DNA from: Azolla caroliniana
Taxonomy: Eukaryota > Polypodiophyta
Direction: 5' to 3'
DNA: 64,000 bases
Assembly: GCA_043228905.1 (NCBI GenBank)
Contig: JBHGNT010000013.1
Span: forward strand, 930,001-994,000
The notes under the pieces were generated by a model, which ran no database searches, was not told where the DNA came from, and saw only the letters and a program-made list of their open reading frames with translations. This document shows positions 1 through 11,061 of the stretch, one piece after another. The first letter of the stretch is position 1, and each line of letters opens with the position of its first letter. The translations under genes and the position numbers were made by a program.

Positions 1-1
1 G

Positions 2-2489
2 GTGGCAGAAAGGTATAATAGGACCTTGTGTGAGCGAGTACGATGCATGCTGTCCACAGCTAATCTCCCTCATGAATTTTGGGGAGAAGCATTAAAAACC
101 GCGGTTCATATATGTAATCGTTCTCCCAACAAGTCCTTAAATGGAATCCCTGAGGAGGTTTGGTCTGGCAAACCAGCTTCATATGACCATTTACGAATTT
201 TCGGTTGTGATGCGTTTGTACACATTAGAAGTGAGCTGAGAAATAAGCTCGATGCTAAGTCCACCATGGGCATTTTTATGGGCTATGGTGATGAAGGTGA
301 AATGGGCTATAGGATTTGGTTACCTCAGTCCAGAAAAATTGTACGCAGCCGGGATGTTGTTTTTAATGAAGAAAAATTGCTGAAAAATGCTTGTTCCTCT
401 GTTGGGAACTCTAAGAGCGTTACATTTCAGCAATTACAGCCATCCACAAAATCTGAAAATAAACCTCATGATGCTATACCAAAGGTTGAATATGATGGTC
501 AACCGGTTATCTTTGAGCCAGAAGAAGTTGGACAGCAAAGAGATGCTCATGAAGATATTGGTCAACGAGATGAAGGTACTGAAGAACAAAATATAAATGT
601 CGAACAACATGCTGGACATGGTTCGCAACAGCCAGAAAGTGCTGAAAATGATTTTCCTCCAGATTTAGAACCAATCCCAAAAAATACTGATCATTGGGTA
701 CGTAGGTCTAATCGTTCAAGGAGGCAGGTATATAGATATGACCCCTCTTTGCATTATGTCATGCTGTCAGATGAGGGTGAACCTCTTACTTATAAGGAGG
801 CAATGTCATGTGAACTTAGTAGTAAGTGGGAGCTTGCAATGCAAGAAGAAATAAAATCTTTATATGCAAATGATACATGGGATCTTGTGTCCTTACCTCA
901 AGGAAGGAAAGCTCTTCCAAATAAGTGGGTTTATAAGGTAAAGGAAATTGAAGGGAAACCAAAATACAAGGCAAGATTAGTTGCCAAGGGTTATGCACAG
1001 AAGGAAGGTATTGACTTCCAAGAGGTCTTCTCTCCTGTTGTGAAGATGACCACACTTCATGTGCTATTTGCTCTCACTGCAATGCTTAATTTGGAGTTGT
1101 ACCAAATGGATGTAAAGACCGCTTTTTTGCATGAAGAGATTAGTTGCCAAGGGTTATGCACAGAAGGAAGGTATTGACTTCCAAGAGGTCTTCTCTCCTG
1201 TTGTGAAGATGACCACACTTCGTGTGCTATTTGCTCTCACTGCAATGCTTAATTTGGAGTTGTACCAAATGGATGTAAAGACCGCTTTTTTGCATGGTGA
1301 TATTGATGAAGATATCTACATGAAACAACCTGAGGGTTTTGTAGTCTCTAACAAGGAGCATTTGGTATGCAAACTAAAACGTAGCTTGTATGGCCTAAAA
1401 CAAGCACCACGACAGTGGTATAAGAAGTTTGATACTTTTATGCTTTCTCAAGGCTTTGATCGTAGCTATGCAGATCATTGTTTATACACGAAAAAGGATA
1501 TCGATGACAATCCTATCATACTTGTTCTATATGTGGATGATATGTTGCTAGCTGGGAAAAGAAAGACTAGTCTTGATGCTCTAAAAGATCAACTGAAATT
1601 GGTCTTCTCTATGAAAGATTTGGGAAATGCAGAGCATATTTTGGGCATGAGAATCAATAGAAACAGAAAAGACAAATTGTTGTTTTTGTCACAAGAAAAG
1701 TACATTGAAAAAGTGCTTAACAGATTTAATATGGCAGAAGCAAAGTCTCTTGGAGTTCCTTTGCCATCATATCTTAAACTCAGCAAGGCTGATTGTCCAA
1801 AGGATGAGATGGAAATCAATGCTATGAAGGGAATTCCTTATGCATCAGCATGTGGTTCTCTAATGTATGCTATGGTAGCTACTCGTCCAGATATTGCTTA
1901 TGCAGTGGGAGTTGTTAGTCGCTATATGTCTAATCCCGGGAAAGCACATTGGGAGGCTGTCAAGTGTGTTTTCAGGTATCTTAAAGGTACACAGAGAAAA
2001 TGTTTATGCTATGGGAAGGGTGCATTAAATTTGCAGGGATATTGTGATGCAGACATGGCAGGTGACTTGGATACACGTAAGTCTACTAGCGGGTATATAT
2101 TTACAGTTGCTGGTGGAGCAGTGTCTTGCTGCTCCAAATTGCAAAAGATTGTAGCACTGAGTACTACTGAAGCTGAATATATTTCAGCTACAGAAGCTTC
2201 AAAGGAAGCTATATGGCTCAGCAGACTTGGTGAAGATCTTGGCATGTCTGTTAGTACTCCTGTGTTAGGATGTGATAGCCAGAGTGCTGTGTATCTGGCT
2301 AAGAATGCCATGTTTCATTCGCGCACCAAACACATTGATGTGCGACATCACTTTATCAGACAAGTTTTGGAGGATGGTCTAGTCACATTGACCAAGATCA
2401 AAACACAGGATAATCCTGCAGATATTCTCACTAAAAGTCTTGGCAAAGCTCAACATGAGCATTGCATACAGTTAGTGGGAGTTACTTGA
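2..2489 (+). pseudogene. Copia pol: integrase C-terminus, reverse transcriptase, RNase H (frameshifted)
   Basis: The domain order is integrase C-terminal core (MAERYNRTL motif, then the FWGEA and GYRIW blocks), an acidic linker, reverse transcriptase (KWVYKVK, LVAKGYAQKEGIDFQEVFSP, QMDVKTAFLHG, YVDDMLLAG) and RNase H (YCDADMAGD, ALSTTEAEY, HIDVRHHFIR). It ends at TGA 2487-2489. This order and these motifs are typical of the Tnt1/Tork lineage. A 163-bp tandem duplication inside the reverse transcriptase throws the frame, so the reading frame from position 2 ends at 1177 and the 3' frame picks up near 1131. Apart from this lesion no internal stop is seen. The element was therefore recently competent. 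Confidence 0.93.
974..1299 (+). repeat. 163-bp tandem duplication within Copia reverse transcriptase
   Basis: Positions 974-1133 recur at 1137-1296, an offset of 163 bp, with one difference seen by eye (CAT versus CGT near 1059 and 1222). The copies are separated by three bases (AAG). Because 163 is not a multiple of three, the duplication is the lesion that breaks pol. It looks like a recent local duplication or an assembly artefact. Confidence 0.95.
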
Positions 2490-2519
2490 ATGTTCACATC
2501 AGACCTTTAAGTGGGAGGT

Positions 2520-2776
2520 TGTTAGGTGTAAAGGCCCGTAGTTCACAAATTAGGTAATTATTCGTATATGTGAACACATTGTTCACTTGGACAGGACACC
2601 TTTTATAATGTGAACACACCACTTTCTATGTAAGGTTAACTAATATAATAACCTTCTTTTTTCTTGTGTACCAATCAAGACGGTTGGGTACACCAAAGAT
2701 CTGTGTGTCTCTACTCTCATCTCTACTACAGTCCTGTTTGCTGAACGTCATCTCTCAATAGCTGATCCGTCAAACA
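2520..2776 (+). repeat. 3' LTR of the Copia element
   Basis: It starts TGTTAGGTG directly after a purine-rich tract and ends TCAAACA. The ends TGTT/AACA are inverted, as expected of an LTR. It is 257 bp long and has a TATA-like TTTTATAATG near 2601. No second copy is in the window, so the boundary rests on end structure alone. Confidence 0.75.
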
Positions 2777-3822
2777 TCCCTCTAAATAGGCAGTTTACTA
2801 CAAACTTGTATTATGATTAGGCACTGGAAATAGAGATCCGTGGTTCCCACCAGAATTCTATACCGGTGAATACATGATTACTGACAGGTGTGATGGAGGC
2901 ACAGCAATATTGTACATTGGTGCTGGGATCAGAGACAGTCAAGTCATTGTACTGTGCTGGGCAAAATTCCCATCAAGCTGAACGCAAAGCAATACCAAGA
3001 CACACTTAGGTTCTGGTGATTTAAATAGATATGCCCACCCACAGGGAGCCATCAATTGAGAATTGTTGAGCATAACTCCACCCTGATTCTGGAAACAGAG
3101 AGACTCGAAACCCATAGGCAGTTTCGGCTTGAAATTGTTGACTTCAGAAAAGCACTCCACTCAAGACCATCTTCCAGGTGACAGCCATCCTAAAATGACT
3201 TAGTTGTATAGACTTTCACATTCTGTATATCCTATCAGATATATCATACCACTTCATAGATCCAAATTAATTTTAATTTCAGACAGTTTTAGTCCTTGGA
3301 GCTTCTTTGAGTATGTTTCATACACATGCACTTGTCCCTTCTGGATCTCAATGACTTTTAATAAAGACATGTTGCGTCAATACTAACAGTCCTTGGAGCT
3401 TCTTTGTGCATCTTTCATGCACACCACTAATGCACCTGTCCCTTCTGGATCTCATGCCTTTTAATAAAGACATGTTCCCTTAGTGCTAACAGTCCTTGGA
3501 GCTTCTTTGCATATCCTTCATGCACGCCACTCATGCATATGTCCTATTTTGCCCCTTTGGATCTCATGACTCCTCATAAAGACATGTTCTCTCGGTACTA
3601 ACAATTGTCGATATGATTCTCAATCTATATGAGAAACACACATGTAATGAATGTTTCTATTATTTAAATCTAGCTATATGTACCACACTCATTATAATAT
3701 AATGAAACTGAAACTGGTCAATATAATCTACTAATCTATATGTCAAACACAAATACGGCCTTTCTCAGACATATGCAAATAACAGTTTTTTTTTAAACAA
3801 AATCCTTAGCAAAAAACCTTAC
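2777..3822 (-). other. Part of MRE11 intron 4, no exon recognised
   Basis: This stretch lies between the exon 4 donor at 3822 and the Copia LTR. No sequence encoding the next conserved MRE11 segment was found on the minus strand. A 73-codon minus-strand frame at 2939-3160 matches nothing I know. A triplicated tandem repeat occupies 3291-3602. Confidence 0.6.
3291..3602 (+). repeat. Three-copy tandem repeat (units of about 97, 103 and 112 bp)
   Basis: Units begin with AGTCCTTGGAGCTTCTTTG at 3291, 3388 and 3491. All contain CTGGATCTCA-like sequence and end with ATAAAGACATGTT followed by TACTAAC. The copies differ by substitutions and small indels. The array lies in MRE11 intron 4. Confidence 0.9.
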
Positions 3823-6264
3823 TTTCTGGATCAAAATGGGATGCAGCGTGATTTGCCCTACACCTGAGCCACCTAGGATCATCTTTCCAAAGTAATTGAC
3901 AAGGTTACAAGCAGATAGAATATCAATGGCAGAAAGATTGTCCTGCAGAGGTATTATGCAAGCTTAAGTCAGTTAGGAATTCAACCAACTCTCAGCTGGG
4001 TTAAACAAAATCCCCACATACGAATAGTCCCCCACCCTACCACTCCTGCGGGATCATCATGATTTCCATGTATTGTGAATACAGGTAGCCCCACATTAAA
4101 GTGGGGATCTTCATAGTTTACATGACCAAACCTGTTGAGAAGTTGAGATGGGCCTTAATAATTTTTTATCATAAGTTCATACAAACTATTTTCGCTTCTG
4201 GAGATTTTACCTACCTGTTAGGGAAGTTGATTGTTTGGTCACTCACAACTTGGAACTGCACAGGCCGATCATTGAGACAATATCGGCGTAAAATTTCCAG
4301 TGCTCGAACCAATGTTGCACGTGAGGGTTTGTTTTCGTGAAAAAGATCTCCACCTAGCAATAAAAAATCTACCTGCTCTTCAAAGGAAGATATAAATCCA
4401 ATTAAATACTGATTCTAGAACAAGATTTAGTATATCTACTGTAAACAAGAAATGGGATGGGAATGGAGCCAAGAAAAGAAGAAAGAAAGACATATTAACG
4501 TCTTTTAAGAGGCCAAAATGGCCTATAAAACCAAACTAGAGATTACATCATAAGTCAGCATAGCTGGTCCCCAGTGACAATGAGTATAGAAACTTCAGTC
4601 TGGAATTTTTATGTTGAACACCCAAAATTGATGTGTGTTCTGAGCTTGTATGTTTCTCACATCACCGAGAACAGGGCTTATATTAACTGTACATAAAGTT
4701 CGTCAAAATCACCATGTCACCTAATTATGAGCAAATTGGCTGGCATAATAGCTCCACTTATTAGAAAAGACCTGCTCTAGAGGCCAAATTTGATCAATAT
4801 GATAAAACTGCTATATCCACTATTGATTACATTCCAAATTGGTGAACAAATGATACAAAAAAAACTAACAGAGCTGGTCAACCAAAACTGTCTTAAAACA
4901 TGAATGCCCATCATTAAATTCATCATGGGGAAACTTGGGATAAGTCATTTGAGTTTGAAGATTTTTTTGATGATTGTTACATCTCTTCAATAAATTGCCC
5001 ATTTTCTTTGACGTCTCACTTCTTTGATTTTGTTTAATCCTTCTTCCTAATGCTTAGTTGTGTCAAAGTGAAATCCATCCATGATCTAAACCAATGTGGC
5101 CTTCAAACGGTTTCGAAAATGGTCAATCTGTAAAATAACACAATTGGCAGATGATGAAGGGCAGCTTGAAGGAGTCACCAGTAACACATAAGGGGTAAAA
5201 AAAACTATGCATCAAATTGTGTTGAAATACCAAGGGATACTGAAAAAGAAAGACCACGAACCTCACCATTGAGGCCAGAGTAGCATTTGAGACCCTAACC
5301 TATGACAATTGTAACGACGTGGTATTTAGTTCATACCAAAAAAAGCTTGATGACTTTATTACAAACTAAAACTAAAATGCAATCAACTACCCTCGCAAAA
5401 AAACAGGAGTACGGATGAATCCTTTCCTCTTTTCAGGTAGTTTTAACCATGTTTGAAAGTTACAAGATTAAATGTATCAAAGGTAAAAAGTTTCAAGTAA
5501 TATAGACTCCATAAATTGAGTTTTACCAAGGATGCAAGTCCATACTACCAGCTCTTCTTTACTCCACTACAGACAAATAGAATTACATGCAAGCTGAAAT
5601 GGCTGGTCGTATAATTGGGTCATCAATCAATGGGCTATTTCCATGAAAGAAGAAATGATTCATCAGAAAAAACACTGGACTACTTTAATCCACGGTAAAA
5701 TGTCTGCCATTAGTGTGACTATTGCACTAAGCAGCGCCATTGTAAATCATGCTTTTAAAACTGATTGATAATGGAAAGGCTACCATCCTGCAGAGCTGGC
5801 ATGAAGTTTCCATCTATCCTTTTAAGGCATTAGCATGGTAAATCCTTTTTTTCGCATTAGACAACTTTCGTGCATATCCATTCAATTGAGGAAGGCTTTT
5901 TTTTTATTATTATCTGTAAAGATATGCAGAGTGATAGGACGATACTTTTCTCGTCTCAGTACGTATGCGGGGTGAGCATTAGACGGTGAAATTAGGGTTC
6001 TAGGTTGTGCGGACGAGCGTGAGTGTAAAACGAAAGACAAAAGAAGCAACAAAAAAGGAAGAAAAATTAAACAGGCAAAGAGATAATGAGCCAGAGAGAG
6101 AGAGAGAGAGAGAGAGGAACCTGGCGTTGTTCGGCAATGGAGCAGATTTCATCGAAAGCATTGAAAGAATCGTGGCGTCTGATCTCGTCCTTCTCCATGT
6201 AGCCGAGGTGGCAGTCAGTGGCCACGAGGATGCGGAGAGTGCTGTCGAGGCCGTCTTTCTCCAT
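3823..6264 (-). CDS. MRE11: MRE11 double-strand-break repair nuclease, 5' part (exons 1-4)
   Basis: MRE11 is the nuclease subunit of the nuclear MRE11-RAD50-NBS1 complex. It resects DNA ends and acts in repair, meiosis and telomere care. Four short exons were found on the minus strand: exon 1 6264-6121 (48 codons, start ATG 6264-6262), exon 2 4372-4215, exon 3 4131-4041, exon 4 3942-3823. Every junction has GT/AG and the phases agree (0, 2, 0), giving 171 continuous codons. The calcineurin-like phosphodiesterase motifs appear in order: [17 protein letters not shown] (exon 1), [12 protein letters not shown] (exon 2), GNHDDPAG (exon 3) and [15 protein letters not shown] (exon 4). Intron 1 is long (1748 bp), while introns 2 and 3 are 83 and 98 bp. 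The remaining nuclease domain, cap and C-terminus lie left of the window, beyond the Copia element. No lesion is seen. Whether the gene is intact further left cannot be judged here. Confidence 0.95.
4478..4540 (-). mobile_element. Short LINE 3'-tail fragment in MRE11 intron 1
   Basis: GAAAGAAAGACATATTAACG followed by GTCTT, AAG, GGCCAAAAT and GGCC matches the 3' end region of the large LINE near 16478-16540 (GAAAGATATATTAACGTCTT, then AAGGCCAAAATTGGCCC). About 50-60 bp are alignable. It looks like an extremely 5'-truncated copy of the same LINE, or a SINE sharing its tail. Confidence 0.55.
6091..6118 (+). repeat. (GA)n microsatellite directly after the MRE11 exon 1 donor
   Basis: On the minus strand the exon 1 donor GTTCC leads straight into (CT)n, so intron 1 of MRE11 begins with a pyrimidine tract. 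Confidence 0.9.
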
Positions 6265-6375
6265 AGCCTGAAGCAGAAGCAGAAGAAGCAGAAGCAGCTT
6301 CTCTCTGTCTTTGTCTCTTGTCTCTCTCTGCAGACGGGGGAGAAGGAGGAGGAGGCGCCGGAGCCTTGAGTCGGG

Positions 6376-6428
6376 TTGGGTCCGGTTCGGTTCGGTTCGG
6401 TTCAAGTTCGGCTCGGTTCGGTTCCGGT
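6376..6428 (+). repeat. CGGTT/GGTTC short tandem repeat upstream of MRE11
   Basis: Repeated TTCGG/CGGTTC units lie 110-165 bp upstream of the MRE11 start codon. On the gene's own strand they read CCGAA. They fall in the presumed 5' UTR or core promoter. Confidence 0.8.
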
Positions 6429-6440
6429 CTTGTCATTGCT

Positions 6441-6448
6441 TATTTATA
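6441..6448 (-). promoter_or_regulatory. Candidate TATA box of MRE11
   Basis: TATAAATA on the minus strand lies about 177 bp upstream of the MRE11 ATG, leaving room for a CT-rich 5' UTR. This is positional evidence only. Confidence 0.4.
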
Positions 6449-7519
6449 AAATTATATGAATATGTATATGACTTGACTACCATGGTCTCTTCTTCAGTTG
6501 TGTATGGACTCGCCGCCTTTTATACTCTAATGTTCTCTTGATGGTGTGGTTCCGAGTTTGTGGGATGTCTGCCTTTTTATTGTGTCATATGCTCGATCAG
6601 TAGTATGTATGTATGTATGTAGTTGGATTAACCCCACTCATATCAAACACGAAGTGACCACCTATCGATGGCAGCAATCAAAACCTAGAAAAGGACGGAA
6701 TGCTTTGTAATATATGTGTGGCGTAGACTCCATTAATAAAGGTCATTTGGTGGGATTGATGTGGATGTTAAAGGTGGTTGGATTTTGCTGAAGCTACATG
6801 ATTGTTCAAGAGTTTTCTACTTAAATATGTTGCAATATTCATTGCAAATAGTGGACTGTTTTGTATATTGACTTCTTTAATACCAATGGAGGATATTTTT
6901 TTGGGAAAAAGAAAACCTAGAAAATGCAAGGAGGTGCTTGCTCTACACGATTTGTTACCATACATACATATATTTGTATTTGTCTGCAGGCCCCACAACA
7001 TGTATGCATTGTTTTTGTTTTGTTTTTTTTCTAGTAATGAAGGGGTAAATAAAACACAATAGAATAGTGATATGTGTGTTGCGCTTCCATTGCCAAAAAT
7101 CATAAACAAAGTATTCGAAAGAGGATGATCACACGACAGTTTGCTAACAGACAATTTTATTATTAAACCCACAATCGACCGTATCGTGCATGCCACGATC
7201 ACATCACATAAGCCCAAACATCGGGGCAAGAAAACCACTGGAGTTGCTTCTTCTATTTTTTTTTGTCTTCGGAAGAAGACCTAGGTCACAGGTCATGCAA
7301 AGCCGAGCTTGGAAGATACGTCGAGCAAAAAGCCGAAGCTAGAAAAAAGCCGTTGGTAAAATAGCCAAGCCAGGGAAGGGTTGCGGGATGTGAGTGGGTG
7401 GTCCAGATCCAGGGTTGGGGGCAGGGCGATCATAGCAGGCTCGGCTCAGGGGTGTGAGATCCCCGGCTTGGATTAGGGGCGGGACAAAGTGATTGTCCGA
7501 TCCAGGAGGCCATATTGAG

Positions 7520-7522
<3 letters not shown>

Positions 7523-7569
<47 letters not shown>

Positions 7570-7656
7570 TTTGTGTGTGTGTGTGTGAGAGAGAGAGAGT
7601 GTGTGTGTGTGTGAGTGAGAGAGAGAGTGTGTGTGTGTGTGTGTGTGAGAGAGAGT

Positions 7657-7700
<44 letters not shown>

Positions 7701-7709
7701 GGGGGGGGG
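7523..7709 (+). repeat. Compound (GA)n/(GT)n microsatellite ending in a G run
   Basis: About 45 bp of GA is followed by alternating GTGTGT and GAGAGA blocks, more GA, then about ten consecutive G at 7699-7709. It ends about 10 bp upstream of the candidate SMT2 TATA box. Tracts like this can act as GAGA elements in plant promoters. Confidence 0.95.
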
Positions 7710-7719
7710 CTCTGCTATG

Positions 7720-7727
7720 TATAAAAA
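7720..7727 (+). promoter_or_regulatory. TATA box of SMT2
   Basis: TATAAAAA lies 287 bp upstream of the SMT2 ATG, directly after the microsatellite. It would place transcription start near 7750 and give a leader of about 260 nt containing another GA tract. Confidence 0.6.
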
Positions 7728-7938
7728 GACTCTGTTTCTCTCTTCTCACCTTTAGTTTTAATGGGCCTATCTGTTTTTGGGTGAATTGCCAATCTCTGTC
7801 TGAAATACCTAAAATCAACAACGGAAAAGAAGACCAAAAGCCAAAAGCCAGCAGCTGATCTGATCATCATCTGTGCGTCCCTCTCTGTCTGTCTTCTTCA
7901 CAGGTAAGACTAAGCCTCTTCTCTTCTCCACAGGAAGG

Positions 7939-7975
<37 letters not shown>

Positions 7976-8013
7976 CACAGGGGAGAGATATTCGGCTGTG
8001 GCTACAGACAGCT

Positions 8014-9126
8014 ATGGCTATGGCCATGGCTTTGCCTGCTTCCCTGGGAGCAGATCCTTTCACCTTTGCCTTGATCGCCATGTCCTTGGTTTTCGCGGTT
8101 GGTATCTACTATGTCGTCTTCATCCTCGGCCCCGCAGAAACCAAAGGCAAATCGGCCGTAGATATCGGGGGCGGATCTATCTCCCGGGAAGATGTATCGA
8201 ATAAATACAAGGCCTATGCCGATTTCTTCAAGAAGCCCAAAGAGATCGAGAATGAGAAACAAGTGCCCAAGCTTGTCGACACTTTCTATAACCTCGTCAC
8301 CGACATCTACGAATGGGGGTGGGGACAAAGCTTCCATTTCTCTCCGGCTATACAAGGGAAATCTCACAAGGAGGAGACGAGAATTCACGAAGAGAGAGTG
8401 GCCGACATACTGGAAATCGGGCCCGGACACAAGGTTCTCGATGCAGGATGTGGTGTGGGTGGACCCATGCGCGCAATTGCGGCTCATTCTCGCGCCAATG
8501 TGGTGGGTATCACCATAAATGATTACCAAGTGGCTCGAGCCCGAAGCCACAATAAGAAAGCTAGATTAGATCACTTGTGTGAGGTAGTTTGTGGGAATTT
8601 CCTCAGCATGCCATTCGCTGACGATTCGTTTGATGCGGCCTACTCTATCGAAGCCACTTGCCATGCCCCTCAACTCCGCGATGTTTATGCCGAGATCTAC
8701 CGGGTCTTGAAGCCGGGTAAGCTTTACGTCACTTACGAATGGGTCACTACCCCGTTGTTTAACCCCGATAATGCCGAGCATGTGGAAATCATTCATGGGA
8801 TCGAGCATGGAGATGCGTTGCCAGGCCTCCGAACTTATAAGGAGGTTGTGGATATTGCTAAAGAAGTGGGTTTCGAAGTGTTGGAAGAGCGGGATTTGGC
8901 TTTGCCTCCGGCTTTGCCTTGGTGGAAAAGGTTGAAGATGGGTAGGATTGCTTATTACCGCAATCATTTAGTCATTGCATTGCTTGCTTTCCTTGGTATT
9001 GCTCCGCAAGGTGTCGTGGATGTGCATGAGATGCTGTTCAAAACAGCCGCTTTCCTCTCAAGAGGCGGCGACACTGGTATCTTCACACCTATGCATTTGG
9101 TAGTGTGCCGCAAACCGGAGCAATAA
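8014..9126 (+). CDS. SMT2: 24-methylenesterol C-methyltransferase (SMT2-type)
   Basis: The enzyme transfers a second methyl group from S-adenosylmethionine to the sterol side chain (24-methylene lophenol to 24-ethylidene lophenol), the step that commits carbon to sitosterol-type sterols in the ER. The 370-residue protein is close to the usual length of about 360. It has a membrane anchor at about residues 17-38, the sterol-binding YEWGWGQSFHFS motif at 99-110, the SAM motif VLDAGCGVGGP at 141-151, YSIEATCHAP at 210-219, YEWVTT at 241-246 and an SMT C-terminal domain ending in CRKPEQ. The frame is uninterrupted and intronless, as in Arabidopsis SMT2/SMT3 (known) and unlike SMT1. The start chosen is the ATG at 8014. 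An upstream in-frame ATG at 7873 would add 47 residues translated partly from the GA repeat, and is rejected. The body resembles SMT2 more than SMT1, but the SMT1/SMT2 split was judged from memory. Confidence 0.95.
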   Translation: MAMAMALPASLGADPFTFALIAMSLVFAVGIYYVVFILGPAETKGKSAVDIGGGSISREDVSNKYKAYADFFKKPKEIENEKQVPKLVDTFYNLVTDIYEWGWGQSFHFSPAIQGKSHKEETRIHEERVADILEIGPGHKVLDAGCGVGGPMRAIAAHSRANVVGITINDYQVARARSHNKKARLDHLCEVVCGNFLSMPFADDSFDAAYSIEATCHAPQLRDVYAEIYRVLKPGKLYVTYEWVTTPLFNPDNAEHVEIIHGIEHGDALPGLRTYKEVVDIAKEVGFEVLEERDLALPPALPWWKRLKMGRIAYYRNHLVIALLAFLGIAPQGVVDVHEMLFKTAAFLSRGGDTGIFTPMHLVVCRKPEQ

Positions 9127-11061
9127 CCACATTATTGCTTTCAGCTCGCTTTCTTTCTCCTATGGCGTTACGAAGAGGTTAATCACTACCTCCCTAGTTT
9201 TTTCTTTTCTTTTTGAAGTGCCCATTTCCCTTTCGAAGTTTTTCATCATCAACTTGTTGTGTATTTGTTGTTATGGCTCTTTTATTACCGAGAGCTGCTT
9301 TTGCTTTTGACTATTTTATGTTGAGTTTAATTAAGAATGTTGGTTTCATATAGCGATTTCCATGGGATCGATCAAATTATTTTTTTGCAGTCATTGGATT
9401 GATTGATAAAACATTTATGTTGTGTCGTTTGCTGGCTGGATTAGTTGAGAGGTCCCACATCAATATGTGGAAAAGCATTCAGGCTTCGGATAAAGTATTA
9501 AACTTCGTTTTATATGTTCTCAATAAATGCGCATCACATTGTCTTGACTCTTGTTGTATATCAGTTTAATAGTTACTGTGATTTAATGCTTGCCTCGATT
9601 GATAATGTGTGTTTTAATCATAGTGTTGCTATTTGTTTGAGCTCCATTTTGGAACCACCTCATATGTACGTGAGCTTAGTACATATTTATGTAAAAATGA
9701 AGCCTAATTCAGTAATTGCATTGCCTCGTACCAATTTCTTCATCCTAAAGATGCTCTCATAGCTTCCTTTATGATGATATAATGTCTCGAGGAAGTAATC
9801 CATCTTGTTTGAATATGTTGTTTATGATAAGCCAAATTTACGGAAAGGCACTTCTATTGTGGCATATTGCACCAAGCATTCAAGAGGAAGCCACACTTGC
9901 TTGATCACATTCAAGAGGAAGATGGGACTCCATGAAGGCGAAAGATTGTCACCAAACTTTTTGAGACTTTTGTCGCATATTGATCACAACGTGCTTCCAC
10001 ATGATCTCAATAATTTAATGACGTTAAAAAGTAAACTTGTCTTCAATGTTATCATTCACAATAGTATAATGAGTATGTATGTAGGCCTTGGAAGACCCAT
10101 TAAATCTTGCTATCCTCTTTGAGTGTTCACCACGTTCAATTAGAAATTATTTGTTCCGAAGGATGTGCTAGTTAGTTTAAAGAGTATTTATCCTAAAAGT
10201 AAAGTTGTAACTTGTAATCTAGTTGTGGAATGTAAGTTGAACAGAAGAAAAATGTTTTCTTCATTGTGAAAGGGTTTATATGGTATTTATATGCTACATG
10301 GAAAAAAGAGAGGGTGTGCTTTACTCCCAAAATCAAATGTAGATATGTTCTTTTCATTAAACAAGCCATACATGATAAAAGGATTACAATGTATAGCAAA
10401 CCCTATTCAAAACTATGGCATATTGAATAAAAGAAGGATTAGTATGTATAACAAACCCTACCTAGAATTATGGCATGTTGATGAATATTATCTTCTATTA
10501 TCTCCAACACTTCTAGCTCATAAAAATCTATGGTTCTGTTCATTTTTGTTGTTCATTCTTTGACGAAACATATCGACATTAGCAAGGTGTTCCAAGTTAG
10601 CCTTGAAATTCTTGGAATAGGATTAAAGTAAATGAACGTTCCACAAGATTGAATATTTCTATGAGTTAGGCAATTGTTTTGGTACCAAATGTCTCCTTGC
10701 TCACTATTATTGAGTGCACTCACGAATTCTCATATTCACCATTTTACCATTAGATCACAAGAGTAGTCAATACTACATACAAGATAGTTTATCCAAATAA
10801 CAAACATCATATAATGATATGTTTGTTCTACCTTATCCCGATCATAAATAAACATCATAATTCACAATTTACTGACAAAGACATCACAACTCACAATTTA
10901 CTATGATGTCTATTGGAAGTGATTTTGACCTTGGCTCAACCCCGGCCTCAAGTTATTACAAAATGAGTATTCGAAACTTTATAACGTATAATTTTTGTTA
11001 ACACATGGGGGACCTTTAGAAGTTAATGTGTATCAACAAGCAAAAAAGTGGACAATGTTGG

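Larger units (their letters stand above)
1..2776 (+). mobile_element. Ty1/copia retrotransposon, Tnt1/Tork-like, 3' part
   Basis: The window opens inside the integrase of a plus-strand Copia element, which runs through reverse transcriptase, RNase H, a polypurine tract (about 2508-2519) and a 3' LTR (2520-2776). The 5' half lies beyond the left edge. The element lies next to MRE11 intron 4, so it is probably an intronic insertion in that gene. This rests on the MRE11 exons stopping at 3823 and cannot be proved without the sequence to the left. Confidence 0.9.
6449..8013. other. Divergent spacer between MRE11 and SMT2
   Basis: About 1.75 kb separates the two divergent start codons. The spacer holds AT-rich sequence (6449-7260), a GA/GT microsatellite block (7523-7709), the SMT2 TATA box and the GA-rich SMT2 leader (about 7936-7975). 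A 156-codon minus-strand frame at 6768-7238 has no recognisable content and is probably chance. Confidence 0.6.

Noticed and set aside
2939-3160. 73-codon minus-strand frame in MRE11 intron 4
   Set aside because: It does not match the expected next MRE11 segment and no splice context was found.
3291-3602. CRISPR-like array of spaced repeats
   Set aside because: Three long diverged tandem units without unique spacers in a plant intron. An ordinary tandem repeat.
6768-7238. 156-codon minus-strand open frame
   Set aside because: No motif, AT-rich, biased composition. Probably chance in the spacer.
7339-7821. 160-codon minus-strand frame full of SLSLSL and HTHTHT
   Set aside because: It is a translation of the GA/GT microsatellite.
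7905-7935. Possible micro-intron in the SMT2 leader (CAGGTAAG to CCACAGGA)
   Set aside because: The distance is about 30 nt, too short for plant splicing.
7873-8013. N-terminal extension of SMT2 (47 residues)
   Set aside because: The extra residues are translated from the GA repeat (RERERER) and are not part of any SMT I know. The ATG at 8014 gives a normal-length protein with the anchor at the N-terminus.
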